A DNA stretch of 64,000 nucleotides, from positions 3,158,078-3,222,077 of the forward strand of contig NC_013943.1 of the NCBI RefSeq assembly GCF_000025725.1. Reading direction: 5' to 3'. The position numbers and the translations under genes are program-made. The notes under the pieces are model-generated. The model did no database searches. It was given only the letters and a program-made list of their open reading frames with translations, and was not told the DNA's origin. This stretch comes from Denitrovibrio acetiphilus DSM 12809 (GTDB lineage: Bacteria > Chrysiogenota > Deferribacteres > Deferribacterales > Geovibrionaceae). How positions within the stretch are numbered: the stretch's first letter is position 1; each line of letters starts with the position of its first letter. Shown here in pieces: positions 25,371 to 34,930 of the stretch.

Positions 25371-27608
25371 TTATGACCCAAAATTTCTTATTTTGGAATA
25401 AGTTTTATAATAAGCCTGCCCGAGAGAAATGCACGAATCGTTAGGAGGGACAGCTTTGTGTCTATGAATGTTTAGTCTGCTAACTTTTGTAAGTTCTTTT
25501 GTTAGAAATAGATTTTGGAAAACGCCTCCGGAGAGGACGACATCGCCAACCTCTTCTATGTTGCAGATATTTTTTATGCAGAAAATGATATGTTTGACAA
25601 AATTACTGTGTATGTCTGCTGCAATAATTTGCGGGTTTTCATTTGCCTGAACACTGTTTAAAGTGTATTCAAATACATTGCGATAGAAATCATCAGAGTC
25701 AGTGTCTGTGACTTTGTGGTATTTTCTGTCAGCTGAGTGTGCAAGACCTTCCATCTTCATTGCTGAGTGTGCCTCAAAGAGGTTTTTTGTGACACCTGTA
25801 ACGGCAGCACCGAGGCTTTCAAACAGCCTTCCTGCGCTGGTTGTGGGTATACAGTTAATATTTTTTTCTATCATGCTCACGGTTAGCTTTATATCTTTTT
25901 CAGGTATGAAGAGTTTTTTGGTAAGGGTTTCCATATATCTTTCGAGAATGCCGAAGTGGTGAAGATAAGAAATCAGCATTCTGCCAGGATTTTTAGCACC
26001 GCCATCCATCCCCGGCTGCATAACTTTCGGCAGGTGCTGGGGTCTGGATATTTTCCTGTTTTTCATAAGGAGAAATTCGCCCCCCCATATTGTGCCGTCA
26101 GTCCCCAAACCTGTTCCGTCCAGCACAACACCTAATACGTTGTCTTTCAGACCGTTTTCAGCCATACACGCCATCATGTGGGATATATGGTGCTGAACAC
26201 GCTGTACCGGAAGACCAAGACTCTCAGCAAAACCCGTACTGTGATAGTTTGGGTGCATGTCACAAACGACGCTGTCCGGTTCAAGACCGTACAGCATTTT
26301 CATCTTATCTATAGTCTCTTCAAAGAATTCGCATGTGTCAGGGTTGTCCAGATCCCCGATGTATTGGCTTACAAATGCGTAATTGTCTTTAGCTATGGTT
26401 ATGGTGTTTTTAAGGTGCGCCCCAAGGGCGAGCACACAGCCGTTCACCGCAGACGGGAGCATGACGGGGTAGGGTGCAAAACCTCTGGCACGGCGCATAA
26501 CGTAGGGCATGCCGTCCACAACAGATACAAGAGAATCGTCAACACGGTTGTGGATAGGTCTTGTGTGGTGCAGAAAGTGAGAGGTAAACTCTGACAGAGC
26601 TTTTTCAGCTTCCCGTTCGTCCTTGGCAATAGGTTCATCTTTGCGATTACCGCTGGTGGCTATAAGGAAGTCAGACTTACATGTTTTCATAAGGACTCTA
26701 TGCAGCGGTGTGTATGGCGCGATACAGCCTACATTAGGAGACATCGGGTTTGCAAAAGCGCTTACAGGCAAGTCAGGTACTTTCATTATGACTATCGGCG
26801 CCTGCGGGGAGCAGAAAAGCTTAAGGGACGGAGCATCGTCGCAGTATTTCTGTATAGTTTCATAGCTGCACATAACAGCTAGGGGTTTGTCCGGTCTCTT
26901 TTTCAGGTTTCGGAGGGTCTTTACAGGAATGTCCTGAGTAGCGTCACATATAAGATGATATCCGCCAAGTCCTTTTACTGCTATTATGCCTCCGCTGTCT
27001 ATGATCTCTGCTGCATGGTCGATTGCATCCTGCCCTGCATTTTTGCCTAAGTAAACCATAGGGCCGCAGACAGGACAGGCATTAGGCTGTGCATGAAAGC
27101 GTCTGTCGGCAGGATCGTCGTATTCCTTCTGGCAGCTAGGGCACATGCGGAATTTAGACATGGTAGTATCAGGTCTGTCGTAGGGCATTTTCTTTATGAT
27201 AGAATATCTTGGTCCGCAGTTTGTGCAGTTAGTAAAAGGGTAGTTATATCTTCTGTCTGCGGGGTCGTCCATCTCTTTAGCGCATTCATCGCATAAAGCA
27301 GTATCCGGCGGGACGAGGGTTATGCCGGAAGTTATTTTAGAGGGTTCGATAGAGAACATTTCAAATTCTCTGAACGGAATGCATTCTATAGTTACTTCTA
27401 TAATGTGGGCGAGAGGAGGGCATTTAGTCTGGATATCAGAAGCAAAATCCTCTATCTGCTGTTTTTCGCCGTTAACTTCTATTTCCACGCCGGAGGAGCT
27501 GTTGGTCACAAAGCCTTTCAACCCGTGAGTACCTGCCAGACGGAATATAAAGGGGCGAAATCCGACCCCCTGCACGATACCTTTTACTTTAATGTTGAAA
27601 GTTTTCAT
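25371..27608 (-). CDS. hypF: [NiFe] hydrogenase maturation carbamoyltransferase HypF
   Basis: Makes the carbamoyl group that becomes the CN ligands of [NiFe]-hydrogenases. With the ATG at 27608 the protein has 745 residues, normal for HypF. Domains: N-terminal acylphosphatase-like (KGIVQGVGFRPFIFRLA), two Cys4 zinc fingers (CDECAKEMDD...CTNCG and CPSCQKEYDD...CPVCG), a YrdC-like domain (IAVKGLGGYHLICDA), and a Kae1-like C-terminal domain (RVQHHISHMMAC, VLDGTGLGTDG, VVLSGGVFQNLFL). The start overlaps the trkH stop (ATGA), an unusual location: no hypABCDE or hydrogenase genes are near. Confidence 0.93.
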   Translation of the reverse strand: MKTFNIKVKGIVQGVGFRPFIFRLAGTHGLKGFVTNSSSGVEIEVNGEKQQIEDFASDIQTKCPPLAHIIEVTIECIPFREFEMFSIEPSKITSGITLVPPDTALCDECAKEMDDPADRRYNYPFTNCTNCGPRYSIIKKMPYDRPDTTMSKFRMCPSCQKEYDDPADRRFHAQPNACPVCGPMVYLGKNAGQDAIDHAAEIIDSGGIIAVKGLGGYHLICDATQDIPVKTLRNLKKRPDKPLAVMCSYETIQKYCDDAPSLKLFCSPQAPIVIMKVPDLPVSAFANPMSPNVGCIAPYTPLHRVLMKTCKSDFLIATSGNRKDEPIAKDEREAEKALSEFTSHFLHHTRPIHNRVDDSLVSVVDGMPYVMRRARGFAPYPVMLPSAVNGCVLALGAHLKNTITIAKDNYAFVSQYIGDLDNPDTCEFFEETIDKMKMLYGLEPDSVVCDMHPNYHSTGFAESLGLPVQRVQHHISHMMACMAENGLKDNVLGVVLDGTGLGTDGTIWGGEFLLMKNRKISRPQHLPKVMQPGMDGGAKNPGRMLISYLHHFGILERYMETLTKKLFIPEKDIKLTVSMIEKNINCIPTTSAGRLFESLGAAVTGVTKNLFEAHSAMKMEGLAHSADRKYHKVTDTDSDDFYRNVFEYTLNSVQANENPQIIAADIHSNFVKHIIFCIKNICNIEEVGDVVLSGGVFQNLFLTKELTKVSRLNIHRHKAVPPNDSCISLGQAYYKTYSKIRNFGS

Positions 27609-29056
27609 CTTCTCCAGAATGTCGGTGTAAAGAGCACCAGTATAGTATAGATTTCCAGCCTGCCTATTATCATAGCGGCACTTAGTGTCCATTTTACATA
27701 GTCAGGATAAAAAGCGTAGTTGTCTGCGGGACCGACCATACCAAACCCGGGACCGATATTTCCCACTGTTGCCAGTGAAGTTGTAAATGATGTAAGAACA
27801 TCGACTCCGCTTGTTGCTACTATCATTGTAACAACCAGAAGAAGAAAAATGTACAGAAAGAAAAAACCGCTGACTGCATAAACAATATCTTTCTTCACTG
27901 TTTGTCCGCTGAGTCGTATCAGGAATACTCCTCTGGGGTGAACCAGATACTTCATCTCATTTATTCCCTGCTTTAAGAGGGTGACAAGCCGGATCACTTT
28001 TATCCCTCCCCCTGTCGAACCGGAGCATCCACCCACGAACATAAGCATAAAAAGTATTATCTGCGCAAGGTACGGCCACTGTTCGTAGTTCGCTGTTGCG
28101 AAGCCTGTTGTTGTTATGAACGTTGCCACCTGAAATGCCGCAAAACGAAGGCTGTCGGCGAGGCTGGTGTAAACTGTTCCGTTGAGAGAAAAGGTTATTA
28201 TTATTGTAGTCAAAGCTATAATGGCAAGGTAAGCCTTAAGCTCAGAGTCCTTTGTGACACTTTTGAATCTGCCGGTCAGAAGTCGGAAGTGAAGGGTGAA
28301 GTTTACGCCGGCAAGGATCATGAATATAGTAATGACCCAGTCAATGTAAGCCGAATCAAAATGGCTTACGCTTATGTTCTTAGTGGAGAAACCGCCGGTG
28401 GCAACTGTACCGAATGTGTGTGTAAGTGCATCAAAAAGATTCATTCCGCCGAGCATCAGCAGGACTGTTTCCGCAGCGGTAAAACCAACATAAATATACC
28501 AGAGGTATTTTGCTGTTTCAGCGATACGGGGGGTTATTTTGTCTACGGTGGGGCCGGGTGCTTCCGCTTTTATGAGCTGCATTCCGCCTATCCCCAGCAG
28601 AGGGAGGATTGCCACTGCCAGAACGACGATCCCCATCCCCCCCAGCCAGTGGGTGAGTGAACGCCAGAAGAGGATTGATAAAGGAAGTCCCTCTATGTTT
28701 GTCAGGATGCTTGCTCCTGTGGTGGAAAAACCGGATATCGTCTCAAAAAAAGCATCTGTATATGACGGTATCGCACCGGAGATGTAAAAGGGGAGTGAAC
28801 CGCCTATGGATGCTGCCAGCCAGCTTAGAGCCACGAGCAGAAATCCGTCTTTGGTGCTGATATTGTCCGGTATTGTATTTTTGTAAAAAAGCATGAAGAA
28901 ACCGCCTATTCCCACGAGGAGGGATATAGATACAGCGAAGCTGATAAGAGCCTCTGTCTCTCCGTAATACATTGCAACACCTGCACAGACCAGATGAAAG
29001 AAAGCTATCACAAGCTGAAGGATTGCTATGGTTTTTATAATAAGTTTATAGTGCAT
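27605..29056 (-). CDS. trkH: Trk-type potassium uptake membrane protein TrkH
   Basis: A 483-residue channel-like K+ transporter with repeated M1-P-M2 units. Four selectivity-filter segments are visible: ETISGFSTTGASIL, TVATGGFSTKNIS, FITTTGFATANYEQWP and LATVGNIGPGFG. It pairs with the cytosolic regulator TrkA encoded 2 bp upstream on the same strand. Size and order are typical. Its stop overlaps hypF. Confidence 0.95.
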   Translation of the reverse strand: MHYKLIIKTIAILQLVIAFFHLVCAGVAMYYGETEALISFAVSISLLVGIGGFFMLFYKNTIPDNISTKDGFLLVALSWLAASIGGSLPFYISGAIPSYTDAFFETISGFSTTGASILTNIEGLPLSILFWRSLTHWLGGMGIVVLAVAILPLLGIGGMQLIKAEAPGPTVDKITPRIAETAKYLWYIYVGFTAAETVLLMLGGMNLFDALTHTFGTVATGGFSTKNISVSHFDSAYIDWVITIFMILAGVNFTLHFRLLTGRFKSVTKDSELKAYLAIIALTTIIITFSLNGTVYTSLADSLRFAAFQVATFITTTGFATANYEQWPYLAQIILFMLMFVGGCSGSTGGGIKVIRLVTLLKQGINEMKYLVHPRGVFLIRLSGQTVKKDIVYAVSGFFFLYIFLLLVVTMIVATSGVDVLTSFTTSLATVGNIGPGFGMVGPADNYAFYPDYVKWTLSAAMIIGRLEIYTILVLFTPTFWRR

Positions 29057-29058
29057 GC

Positions 29059-30405
29059 CTATCGACCGGAGAAAAATTTCTGTAATGAATCTGCCGTGTC
29101 TTTGATGCAGAAAGTTATGACAGAATCTCCAGACTCCAGAGCAAAATTGCCGTCGGGGATTATGTTCTGTCCGCCCCGTATAACGGCAAGGATGAGACTG
29201 CCGGACGGAAGCTTAATATCTTTCAGGGCTTTGCCGCTGACAGGTGCTTCACGTTGTACGCTGAATTCTGATACTTCTGCTTTTCCGTCAAAAATCTTAT
29301 AGACACTTTTTATATTGCCTCGTCTGATGTGTTTTAGGATAGCGTTTACAGAGCTGAGCTTCGGGCTAACTGTGGAGTCGATGCCGAGGTCGTCGGCGAT
29401 GTTCAGATAGTTTGATTTGTTGACAAGAGCCACGGATCTTTTAATCCCTTTAGATTTTCCGTATATCGCAGCGAGTATATTCAGCTCTTCGTTCTTAGTA
29501 GTAGTGACTATAGCGTCCGCTTTGTGGAGGTTCTCCTCTTCGAAAAGGCTTTCATCGGAGATGTCTCCGTTAAGAACCATAATGTCCGGATAGTCTGAGG
29601 CGAGCTTTTTGCATTTTTCGTAGTCTTTGTCTACTATTTTAACGTTTTTACCCATTTTTATAAGAAACTCTGTTACGTATCTGCCGATTTTGCCGCCGCC
29701 GAGAACAACCACTGTGTGCAGGTTGCGGAGTTTTGTTCCGGTTTTTTTGAGTATCTGGAGAAACGTGTTTTTGGCAGCGATAATATAGATATGATCTTTA
29801 TCCTGAACTACGGAATCACCCGTGGGTACAATCACTTCTGTTTCCCTCATGATGCCGGCTATGATAAAGTCCTCTTTAATCTCTGTTTTAATCTGTTTCA
29901 GGGATTTTCCGTTGAAAAATGAGTCCTCGTCCACAAATATGTCTCTGAGCTGAATGTCGGAATTTCCGAAAAGGAATATGTCGCTTGTGGCACCGTGCTG
30001 AACAGTGGACGCAATGCTCTTGGCAGCTTCTATCTCAGGGTTTACGATGTAGTCGATACCGCTGTATTTCTGACCTACGAGGCGTGTTTTGCTGTATTCC
30101 ATGTTCCGTACACGTGCAATTTTCACAGGAACGTCATACTCGCTCGCTACTATGAAGCAAGTGATCATATTGACTTCGTCATAGTCAGTGGCGCTGATAA
30201 AACCATCAGCTTTCTGTATGCCCGCCTGTTTCAGAATCTCAAGGTTTGATGCCTCTCCGGTAATAACGAGACAATCAAGATGTGATGATGCAAACTTCGC
30301 TCTGTCGGCGTCCTTTTCAATGAGAACAACGTCTTTGCCCTCTTTAATAAGGTGGTCTGCAATGTGGAAGCCGACCTCGCCGGCACCTGCGACAACTATT
30401 TTCAT
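29059..30405 (-). CDS. trkA: Trk system potassium uptake regulator TrkA
   Basis: A 448-residue cytosolic protein with two consecutive RCK modules. Each begins with a Rossmann fingerprint: VAGAGEVGFHIADHLI at residues 4-19 and VVLGGGKIGRYVTEFL near 233, each followed by an RCK-C lobe. It forms the NAD(H)/ATP-gated ring below TrkH. The first gene of the minus-strand unit trkA-trkH-hypF-HDOD; divergent from the rRNA methyltransferase gene with only about 60 bp between start codons. Confidence 0.95.
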   Translation of the reverse strand: MKIVVAGAGEVGFHIADHLIKEGKDVVLIEKDADRAKFASSHLDCLVITGEASNLEILKQAGIQKADGFISATDYDEVNMITCFIVASEYDVPVKIARVRNMEYSKTRLVGQKYSGIDYIVNPEIEAAKSIASTVQHGATSDIFLFGNSDIQLRDIFVDEDSFFNGKSLKQIKTEIKEDFIIAGIMRETEVIVPTGDSVVQDKDHIYIIAAKNTFLQILKKTGTKLRNLHTVVVLGGGKIGRYVTEFLIKMGKNVKIVDKDYEKCKKLASDYPDIMVLNGDISDESLFEEENLHKADAIVTTTKNEELNILAAIYGKSKGIKRSVALVNKSNYLNIADDLGIDSTVSPKLSSVNAILKHIRRGNIKSVYKIFDGKAEVSEFSVQREAPVSGKALKDIKLPSGSLILAVIRGGQNIIPDGNFALESGDSVITFCIKDTADSLQKFFSGR

Positions 30406-30464
30406 GTCTGGAATCTACTACATTAATGTTGATAACTCAATATAATTGTTTTATCCTTTGCCAC

Positions 30465-31790
30465 ATGTTAAATAATGCATTTATTGAAAAATACAGTCAA
30501 ATAGTTGGTGAGCAAACAGAAAGATTTTTTTCTGCTCTTGAGGGAGCTCGGAGTAAATACATTCGTGTGGCATCTTCCAGATGTGCGGATTATCTGTCTG
30601 AGCTTGCAGAGATGGGGGTAGAGCTTTCTGAGGCGGAAGGACTGCCGAAAGTTTATAAAGTCGAGAGCGGCGAAGATAAGCTGACCGGAAGCATCGGTTT
30701 TCAGACCGGAGGGTTTTATATCATGAACCCATCTTCTGTGTTTGCCGCTGATACTTTATGCAGGCTTATGCCTGACTATCCATATATACTGGATGTTGCT
30801 TCCGCTCCCGGCGGGAAGACATGTGCCATAGCAGATTTGCTCGGGAACAGATGTGCAATCATTGCAAACGAGCCGTCTGGCAAGAGGATGAAGTCGCTTC
30901 AGTTTAATATAGAAAAATATGGCGCCTATTCTGTCAGAACCATAGGCAAGGACGGGCGAAATCTGCATAAAACATTTGACAGATTCTTTGACGGTATTCT
31001 GCTTGATGCTCCATGCAGCAACGAAAATAAGATAGGAAGAAATAAGACTGTCAATTCGGAGTGGTGCCAAGAACTTGTTGAAAGGATGGCAAAACTTCAG
31101 AAAGAGATCGCTTCGTCTGCTTTTGAAACTCTGAAAGAAGGCGGGGTTATGGTGTATTCCACATGTACCTTTTCCGTGGAGGAGAACGAAGAGGTCATCC
31201 GGCATATACTGGACAATTTTGACTGCGAGCTTGTCGATATAAACAGAGGAGAACACACAGGCGGGCTCTCAGGGGACGGCAGTATAGACCCTTATGTTGT
31301 GCGCTACATGCCCCATACCGATATTTATGATGGTTTTTTTATATCTGCTGTCAGAAGAAAAGGGGATGACGGCGAAGGGGAGGCATATACCAGAACAAAA
31401 ACGGACAAAAGTGTCAGCAGCTTTTTTGACACATTTCCGGAGTATGTTGAAGTGTATGAAAAGGGCAGTTCACTTTATCTCACAACCCAGATGGAGAGGA
31501 GCATTAATTTCTCTAAAAACGGGATTCTGCTTGCAAAGCGTCAGGGGGAGCTCAGCTCTCAGGCTTTCTGGCAGCTTGCGGATATGCTTAAGGATGGGCT
31601 TTCAAGCCAAATTTCCTTAGAGTCTGCACAGAGATACCTGAAAGGATTTGACATAGAAAAAGTTCAAGACTATCATGGACCTGCACTTTATTATAACACC
31701 ATTCCAGTTGGCATGACTAAACCCGTTGGCGACATGCTGAAGAATAAACTGGATCGATATTTTTTATACGGAAAAAACATAGAGTGGTAA
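30465..31790 (+). CDS. NOL1/NOP2/Sun (RsmB/RsmF) family RNA m5C methyltransferase
   Basis: A SAM-dependent cytosine-C5 methyltransferase, about 441 residues with the ATG at 30465 (an upstream in-frame ATG at 30426 would add 13 residues; neither has a strong ribosome binding site). Motifs: SAM-binding ILDVASAPGGKT, the DAPCSNENK cysteine and the catalytic YSTCTFSVEENE cysteine. The C-terminal part from about residue 300 resembles the RsmF-type RNA-binding extension (FDIEK..DYHGPALYYNTIPVG). The probable target is 16S rRNA, as for RsmB or RsmF, but the exact nucleotide cannot be deduced. Confidence 0.88.
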   Translation: MLNNAFIEKYSQIVGEQTERFFSALEGARSKYIRVASSRCADYLSELAEMGVELSEAEGLPKVYKVESGEDKLTGSIGFQTGGFYIMNPSSVFAADTLCRLMPDYPYILDVASAPGGKTCAIADLLGNRCAIIANEPSGKRMKSLQFNIEKYGAYSVRTIGKDGRNLHKTFDRFFDGILLDAPCSNENKIGRNKTVNSEWCQELVERMAKLQKEIASSAFETLKEGGVMVYSTCTFSVEENEEVIRHILDNFDCELVDINRGEHTGGLSGDGSIDPYVVRYMPHTDIYDGFFISAVRRKGDDGEGEAYTRTKTDKSVSSFFDTFPEYVEVYEKGSSLYLTTQMERSINFSKNGILLAKRQGELSSQAFWQLADMLKDGLSSQISLESAQRYLKGFDIEKVQDYHGPALYYNTIPVGMTKPVGDMLKNKLDRYFLYGKNIEW

Positions 31791-31793
31791 AAA

Positions 31794-33050
31794 ATGAGAT
31801 ATCTGATTAATATTATTGCGCTTATTTTGATTATGACAAGTGTGTCATTCGCGCAGAGTTTCATTAATGTTTCTGCCGAACCGGAGGACAGTTTTAATGC
31901 TGTTCTTGTTGAAAAGAACGGCAAATGGCTGCATGTATTAAAGGTTGCAGAGGGGAGAGTCGAGGTTCTAGACAGCTTTCAGGTGCTGACTGGGCGTGTC
32001 GATGGAGATAAGCGTGTTCAGGGGGATGAAAAAACTCCGGAAGGCGTATACTTTGTTACAGGTTTCCTCTCGCCGGAAAAGCTTCGTGCTATGTACGGCG
32101 AAGTTGGCAAACAATACGGCACAGGGGCATACCCCCTGTCATATCCTAACCTTAAAGACAGGCTTCAGGGGAAGACCGGAGGGGGGATATGGCTTCACGG
32201 TATCGACCCTTCAAGAAATGTACCGGTTACTAAAGGCTGTGTGGCTTTCGACAATGAGAAGCTGACGAAGATGGCTGACTATATTAAAGTCGGTACACCG
32301 GTTATTGTTACTGAGGAAGGTCTTAAGGGGACTCTTGATGATCTCAGGGCTCATTTCGAAAGTGCGAAGAAGCTTGTCACAGACTATATGGAAGCATGGG
32401 GAAACAGCGATTTCGATGCTTTCAGTGCCGCTTACAACCCGAACTTTAAAGATACCGCAGGCAGGAGCCTTGAAAACTATCTGAAGTACAAAAAAAACTT
32501 GATGGATTTATTCCCGTACAGAAAAGTATCTGCTGACGGGTTTCGCATATACACCAACAGCGATTCAGAAACCGTTGCAGAGTTCACACAGTTTTACTGT
32601 GCTCCGAACGTTGTCAGCTATGGCAGGAAACGGTTTTATTATGAGCAGGACGGTGAAAGTCTCAAAATATCAGCGGAAGAGTTTATGCCAATTAGCTCTG
32701 AAAGCTACGTGCGTGAGAAGGTTCATGAGTTTCTTCTCAGCTGGAAAAAGTCATGGGAGTCTTTGAGCATAGACGACTATATGGCGAATTATTCTGATGC
32801 ATTTTCCACAAGAGGTATGAATAACGCCGGCTGGCGAGAAGACAAGTCTGGGAAATTTGCCGGTCTCGAAAACGTAAAAGTAGTAATTGATAATATCTCC
32901 TTTAAAGCTTATTCACCTGTCAGCTACGCCATCGAGTTTCGCCAGAAGTACAGTGGTGATGCATACAGTGACACAGGTATCAAAACCCTCAGAGTGAAAG
33001 GGTGTCCCGGAGATTTCAAAATAACATCTGAGATATGGAGAGCTGAATGA
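31794..33050 (+). CDS. Secreted L,D-transpeptidase-fold (YkuD) protein with two NTF2-like repeats; Csd6/Pgp2-like
   Basis: A 418-residue exported protein: signal peptide at 1-20 (cleavage after SFA), a YkuD catalytic domain about 35-172 with H135 (WLHGID) and the catalytic TKGC motif (C149), then two successive NTF2-like repeats (about 180-290 and 295-418; VTDYMEAWGNSDFDAFSAAY and VHEFLLSWKKSWESLSIDDY). The YkuD-plus-NTF2 layout is that of Helicobacter Csd6 and Campylobacter Pgp2, periplasmic L,D-carboxypeptidases that trim muropeptides and set helical shape; those have a single NTF2-like domain as far as I know. The next gene, overlapping by 4 bp, is Csd4-like, which supports the assignment. 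Confidence 0.85.
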   Translation: MRYLINIIALILIMTSVSFAQSFINVSAEPEDSFNAVLVEKNGKWLHVLKVAEGRVEVLDSFQVLTGRVDGDKRVQGDEKTPEGVYFVTGFLSPEKLRAMYGEVGKQYGTGAYPLSYPNLKDRLQGKTGGGIWLHGIDPSRNVPVTKGCVAFDNEKLTKMADYIKVGTPVIVTEEGLKGTLDDLRAHFESAKKLVTDYMEAWGNSDFDAFSAAYNPNFKDTAGRSLENYLKYKKNLMDLFPYRKVSADGFRIYTNSDSETVAEFTQFYCAPNVVSYGRKRFYYEQDGESLKISAEEFMPISSESYVREKVHEFLLSWKKSWESLSIDDYMANYSDAFSTRGMNNAGWREDKSGKFAGLENVKVVIDNISFKAYSPVSYAIEFRQKYSGDAYSDTGIKTLRVKGCPGDFKITSEIWRAE

Positions 33051-34483
33051 GGTGGTACCTTGTTTTAATAACAATACTTGTTTCTGTTAATCTGAGCTTT
33101 GCTGTGGAGCGTCCATCCACACAGCATGAGGTCCACTTCAAAGGGACTGACTATGAACTGAATATCTACAGGATAAACGGGCGGAATGACGGCAAAACTA
33201 TGTTCATCGTCGGAGGCATCCAGGGGGATGAGCCCGGAGGCTTTCTTTCTGCTGACCTTTATTCTGATCTGCGCCTTGAAAAAGGTAATCTAATCGTTAT
33301 CCCCAGAGCGAATTTCAAGTCTATCATCCTTTATGACAGAGGACCTGACGGCGACATGAACAGACGCTTTCAGAAGAATCCTAAAGAAGAAGATATGGAT
33401 AAAGTGGTGGAGATCATCAAGCAGCTTATGAGCGAGTCTGATGTTTTTCTTAACCTTCATGACGGGTGGGGATACCATACGCCTACTTATATTGATAAAT
33501 GGCGAAATCCCTATAGGTTCGGGCAGTCTGTTATCACTGATGCGGATGTTTATCAATGTGCTGATGGCACCGAGCTAGACTTGAGAACCCATGCGGATAA
33601 AGTTCTTGAAGAGACTAATAAAAAGATTGGCGACGAACAGTATCATATGCATTACTTTAATACAAAAACCCAGAACACAGGCACAAAGTTTGCAGAAATG
33701 CGTAAAACTGCGACTTATTATGCCCTGCGGACATACTGCTTACCTGCATATGCTATAGAATCTTCAAAAAATCTTCCGACTACAGAGATGAAAATTCTTC
33801 ATCATAACTATGCTGTGAATGAGTTTATGAAACTTTATGATATAGTGCCGGAAGCTCCTACTATTTTTTTGAAAAAGCCTAAAATGGACTATGCTGTCAT
33901 AAATGTGAATGATGAACCGAAAATTGTCGAAGAGGGTTCCAGCATCCTTATCAGAGAAGGTGATGTTTGCGAAGTTACTCACATTGAAGGGAACTATGAC
34001 CGAGGGGTGTCCTGTGATATACTCGGTTACGGCGACCTTAATGACTATCGCAAAAAAGTCGAAATGAAAGGGGACTCTGTTATTGTCTTCCGGAAAGATA
34101 ACAATAAAATGGGGACAATAAAGATAAAAGTTAAAAAGAATAATGGAACCGGACACTATTTTGTCTTTATTGTTAAGCACAACGGAGTTAAAAAGGCTCT
34201 GCTTTCAGGAGATACACTCAAAACAAAAGTTGGTGATGAAATTGAGTTTCTCTCTGCATTTTCTGATGTTTCATGCGGGAATGAATATCCAATTAATCTG
34301 AAAGGATATGTCCCGCCTAGTATTAGTTATAATAATGGAGACGACAGGGGGTTTAACATAAAGCTAAACCCGAATGATTTTATGCGTAAATACTCAGCAG
34401 ATAAGGCAGGAATGGCTTATCCGGTGGTTGTTAACCATAAAGGAGCAGAGATGGGCAGCTTTATGCTTAAGATGGTGGAGTAA
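33047..34483 (+). CDS. Peptidase M99-like murein D,L-carboxypeptidase (Csd4/Pgp1-like)
   Basis: A 478-residue exported protein with signal peptide (about 1-19, cleavage near SFA). The carboxypeptidase domain holds the unusual zinc ligand set of the M99 family: Q59-x-x-E62 (GGIQGDEPGG) and H138 (LNLHDGWG), instead of the common H-x-x-E; the probable general base is E237 in YAIESSKN. Two further beta-rich domains of unknown role follow (about 275-478). In Helicobacter and Campylobacter, Csd4/Pgp1 cut tripeptides to dipeptides in peptidoglycan and are required for helical shape. Overlap with the Csd6-like gene upstream and 3 bp spacing to acylphosphatase indicate one operon. Confidence 0.86.
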   Translation: MRWYLVLITILVSVNLSFAVERPSTQHEVHFKGTDYELNIYRINGRNDGKTMFIVGGIQGDEPGGFLSADLYSDLRLEKGNLIVIPRANFKSIILYDRGPDGDMNRRFQKNPKEEDMDKVVEIIKQLMSESDVFLNLHDGWGYHTPTYIDKWRNPYRFGQSVITDADVYQCADGTELDLRTHADKVLEETNKKIGDEQYHMHYFNTKTQNTGTKFAEMRKTATYYALRTYCLPAYAIESSKNLPTTEMKILHHNYAVNEFMKLYDIVPEAPTIFLKKPKMDYAVINVNDEPKIVEEGSSILIREGDVCEVTHIEGNYDRGVSCDILGYGDLNDYRKKVEMKGDSVIVFRKDNNKMGTIKIKVKKNNGTGHYFVFIVKHNGVKKALLSGDTLKTKVGDEIEFLSAFSDVSCGNEYPINLKGYVPPSISYNNGDDRGFNIKLNPNDFMRKYSADKAGMAYPVVVNHKGAEMGSFMLKMVE

Positions 34484-34486
34484 GCT

Positions 34487-34759
34487 ATGAACAGACTGCA
34501 TGCTGTTGTGTACGGGCGTGTGCAGGGTGTCGGCTATCGTGCTGTAGTACAGAAACGTGCTGCAACGCTTGGTGTTTGCGGATATGTCAGGAATATGCCT
34601 GACGGAACTGTTGAGATTGTTGCCGAAGGGACGGAGCAGGTTCTTATTGATCTGATAGATATCGCTAACGAAGGCTCAGGCTGGTGCAGTGTGGAGAAGA
34701 TAGATGTTGCGTACTCTGCGGCTGAAGGGAATCTTGAGGATTTCAGTATAGCTTACTGA
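34487..34759 (+). CDS. acyP: Acylphosphatase
   Basis: A 90-residue small enzyme hydrolysing acyl phosphates. The signature GRVQGVGYRAVVQKRA includes catalytic R18, and the second catalytic residue N37 lies in GYVRNMPDGTVEIVAEG. Length is standard. It is the last gene before the thiamine riboswitch region. Confidence 0.93.
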   Translation: MNRLHAVVYGRVQGVGYRAVVQKRAATLGVCGYVRNMPDGTVEIVAEGTEQVLIDLIDIANEGSGWCSVEKIDVAYSAAEGNLEDFSIAY

Positions 34760-34777
34760 CATAATCTCAAAAGATAC

Positions 34778-34806
34778 TTGTCAAAAAGTTTTCAAAGTTG
34801 TATATA
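34778..34806 (+). promoter_or_regulatory. Predicted promoter of the thi operon
   Basis: TTGTCA at 34778-34783 and TATATA at 34801-34806 are spaced by 17 bp. Transcription would start around 34813, just before the first paired base of the TPP aptamer at about 34817, which supports the assignment. Confidence 0.7.
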
Positions 34807-34814
34807 GTGTTAAC

Positions 34815-34893
34815 AGCCCTGGGGGTGTTGCCTTAGATAGGGCGGCTGAGATATACCCCAAGACCTGATCCGGATAATGCCGGCGTAGGGAAG
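34815..34893 (+). ncRNA. TPP (THI-box) riboswitch
   Basis: The aptamer core is fully recognisable: CCCT (34817-34820) pairs with AGGG (34887-34890) as P1; GGGGGTG and TACCCC form P2; the conserved GGCTGAGA is at 34842-34849; the second arm contains ACCTGATCCGGATAATGCCGG followed by CGTAGGGAA. In known THI boxes, TPP binding lowers expression of thiamine genes. A rho-independent terminator follows 40 bp downstream and thiC, thiE, thiL lie beyond it. Confidence 0.96.
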
Positions 34894-34930
34894 GGGAATT
34901 ATGTAGATCATGCATATTCATATAAACCCA

